A stretch of DNA of 22,942 nucleotides from a virus, in IMG/VR virus record IMGVR_UViG_3300028299_000174, positions 1-22,942 of that record; one strand, given 5' to 3'. Position 1 is the first letter of the stretch, and each line of letters starts with the position of its first letter. A program made the translations under genes and the position numbers. Below the pieces are notes generated by a model, which ran no database searches, was not told the origin of the DNA, and saw nothing but the letters and a program-made list of their open reading frames with translations. Of the stretch, positions 22,550-22,942 are shown in pieces.

Positions 22550-22571
22550 GCCGGGAGAGAAATCTCCCGGC
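22550..22571 (+). other. strong RNA hairpin after the capsid gene
   Basis: A 9-bp perfect stem GCCGGGAGA / TCTCCCGGC with a GAAA (GNRA) tetraloop lies 22 bases after the capsid stop. No T-run follows, so it is not a standard Rho-independent terminator. A small second hairpin at 22573-22586 (CAGCT/AGCTG, loop GTTA) is followed by five A. The pair could stabilise or punctuate the abundant capsid mRNA, or set the ratio of the next gene. Confidence 0.65.
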
Positions 22572-22615
22572 ACAGCTGTTAAGCTGAAAAATGCTTAATG
22601 TTAAGGAGGTATTTA

Positions 22616-22942
22616 ATGAAACTTTCTAGATATAAATATGGTGTTGCAAATGCAAGAGGTACTGCCACTACTAAGGCAGAAACATATAGTATTACAGAGT
22701 CAGATATTTTAAGAGTCGGACAATTCTTTAAAATTAATGGCGCATATACATTAACTTTGCCGGTAGCAAGTTCTGCCTTAAAAGGAGTTAGCGTATATGT
22801 TACATCGAATAATGCTTCAGGTAAAGTCGATGTATCCGCCGGTTTTGGTGGTGGTGGTGATAGCTACGATACGGTAACAATCGGAGCCTATAACACCGTA
22901 GAATTTTGGTGCGACGGAACATATTGGTATGCCTTATCTCAA
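22616..22942 (+). CDS. beta-rich virion protein, 3' truncated by the window (head decoration or fibre-like)
   Basis: Open from ATG 22616 to the window end (109 codons, no stop), with a strong AAGGAGG about 6 bases upstream. The visible part is beta-rich and Gly/Ser/Thr-rich: YSITESDILRVGQFFKINGAYTLTLP, LKGVSVYVTSNN, KVDVSAGFGGGGDS, YNTVEFWCDGTYWYALSQ. The VEFWCDGTxWYAL ending is a common closing strand of small phage surface beta domains. The location immediately after the major capsid gene suggests a head decoration protein, but a fibre-type domain is equally compatible. The C terminus is not visible. Confidence 0.7.
   Translation, partial: MKLSRYKYGVANARGTATTKAETYSITESDILRVGQFFKINGAYTLTLPVASSALKGVSVYVTSNNASGKVDVSAGFGGGGDSYDTVTIGAYNTVEFWCDGTYWYALSQ

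Noticed and set aside
22550-22571. Hairpin considered as a Rho-independent terminator
   Set aside because: No T-run follows on the + strand, and the next gene lies 45 bases downstream with no new promoter seen.

Overview
The window is a gene-dense stretch, all genes on the + strand, from a tailed dsDNA phage or prophage (Caudoviricetes-type). Strong Shine-Dalgarno sites (AGGAGG, AAGGAG), ATGA/TAATG gene overlaps, a consensus sigma70 promoter and a perfect DnaA box indicate a bacterial host. I cannot name the host: there is no rRNA, tRNA or host marker gene. By eye the composition is moderately AT-rich.

Layout. (1) 1-1722: the tail of an unknown gene, an orphan IS607-type MerR/serine recombinase, a GroES-like co-chaperonin and two small unknown genes. 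(2) 1732-10638: a tightly coupled glycan-modification cassette with four glycosyltransferase-like domains (two GT9-like, two GT8/GT-A-like), five class I methyltransferase domains, an SGNH hydrolase and a kinase-like domain. Two proteins are fusions (GT9+methyltransferase; kinase+methyltransferase). Small unknown proteins and a frameshifted J-domain gene are interspersed. (3) 10635-10872: remnant of an HNH endonuclease. (4) 10903-13333: structural genes: a beta-sandwich/jelly-roll protein, a 395-residue protein that is almost entirely serine, and a small Ig-like protein. (5) 13333-17901: packaging genes: putative small terminase subunit with a DnaJ-type zinc motif, large terminase subunit, and a portal protein interrupted by a 353-residue LAGLIDADG intein that ends in Gln. 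(6) 17894-19543: a Dam-type adenine methyltransferase with a long unknown C-terminal half. (7) 19547-22942: the best promoter in the window, then two tandem DnaA-box-like repeats overlapping the leader, a small head-associated protein, a prohead protease/scaffold/major capsid fusion, a strong hairpin, and the start of another beta-rich structural gene.

How it may fit together. Groups 4, 5 and 7 are a virion morphogenesis module. The most interesting inference is that the sugar, methyl and possibly phosphoryl transferases of group 2 decorate the poly-serine protein encoded just downstream, or alternatively host surface glycan. The sequence shows only synteny and a plausible acceptor, not chemistry. 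Mobile or decaying elements (recombinase, HNH remnant, intein, expanding serine repeats) show the region is evolving fast. No stretch longer than about 300 bases lacks a gene; the longest non-coding gap (about 80 bp, 19544-19622) is regulatory.
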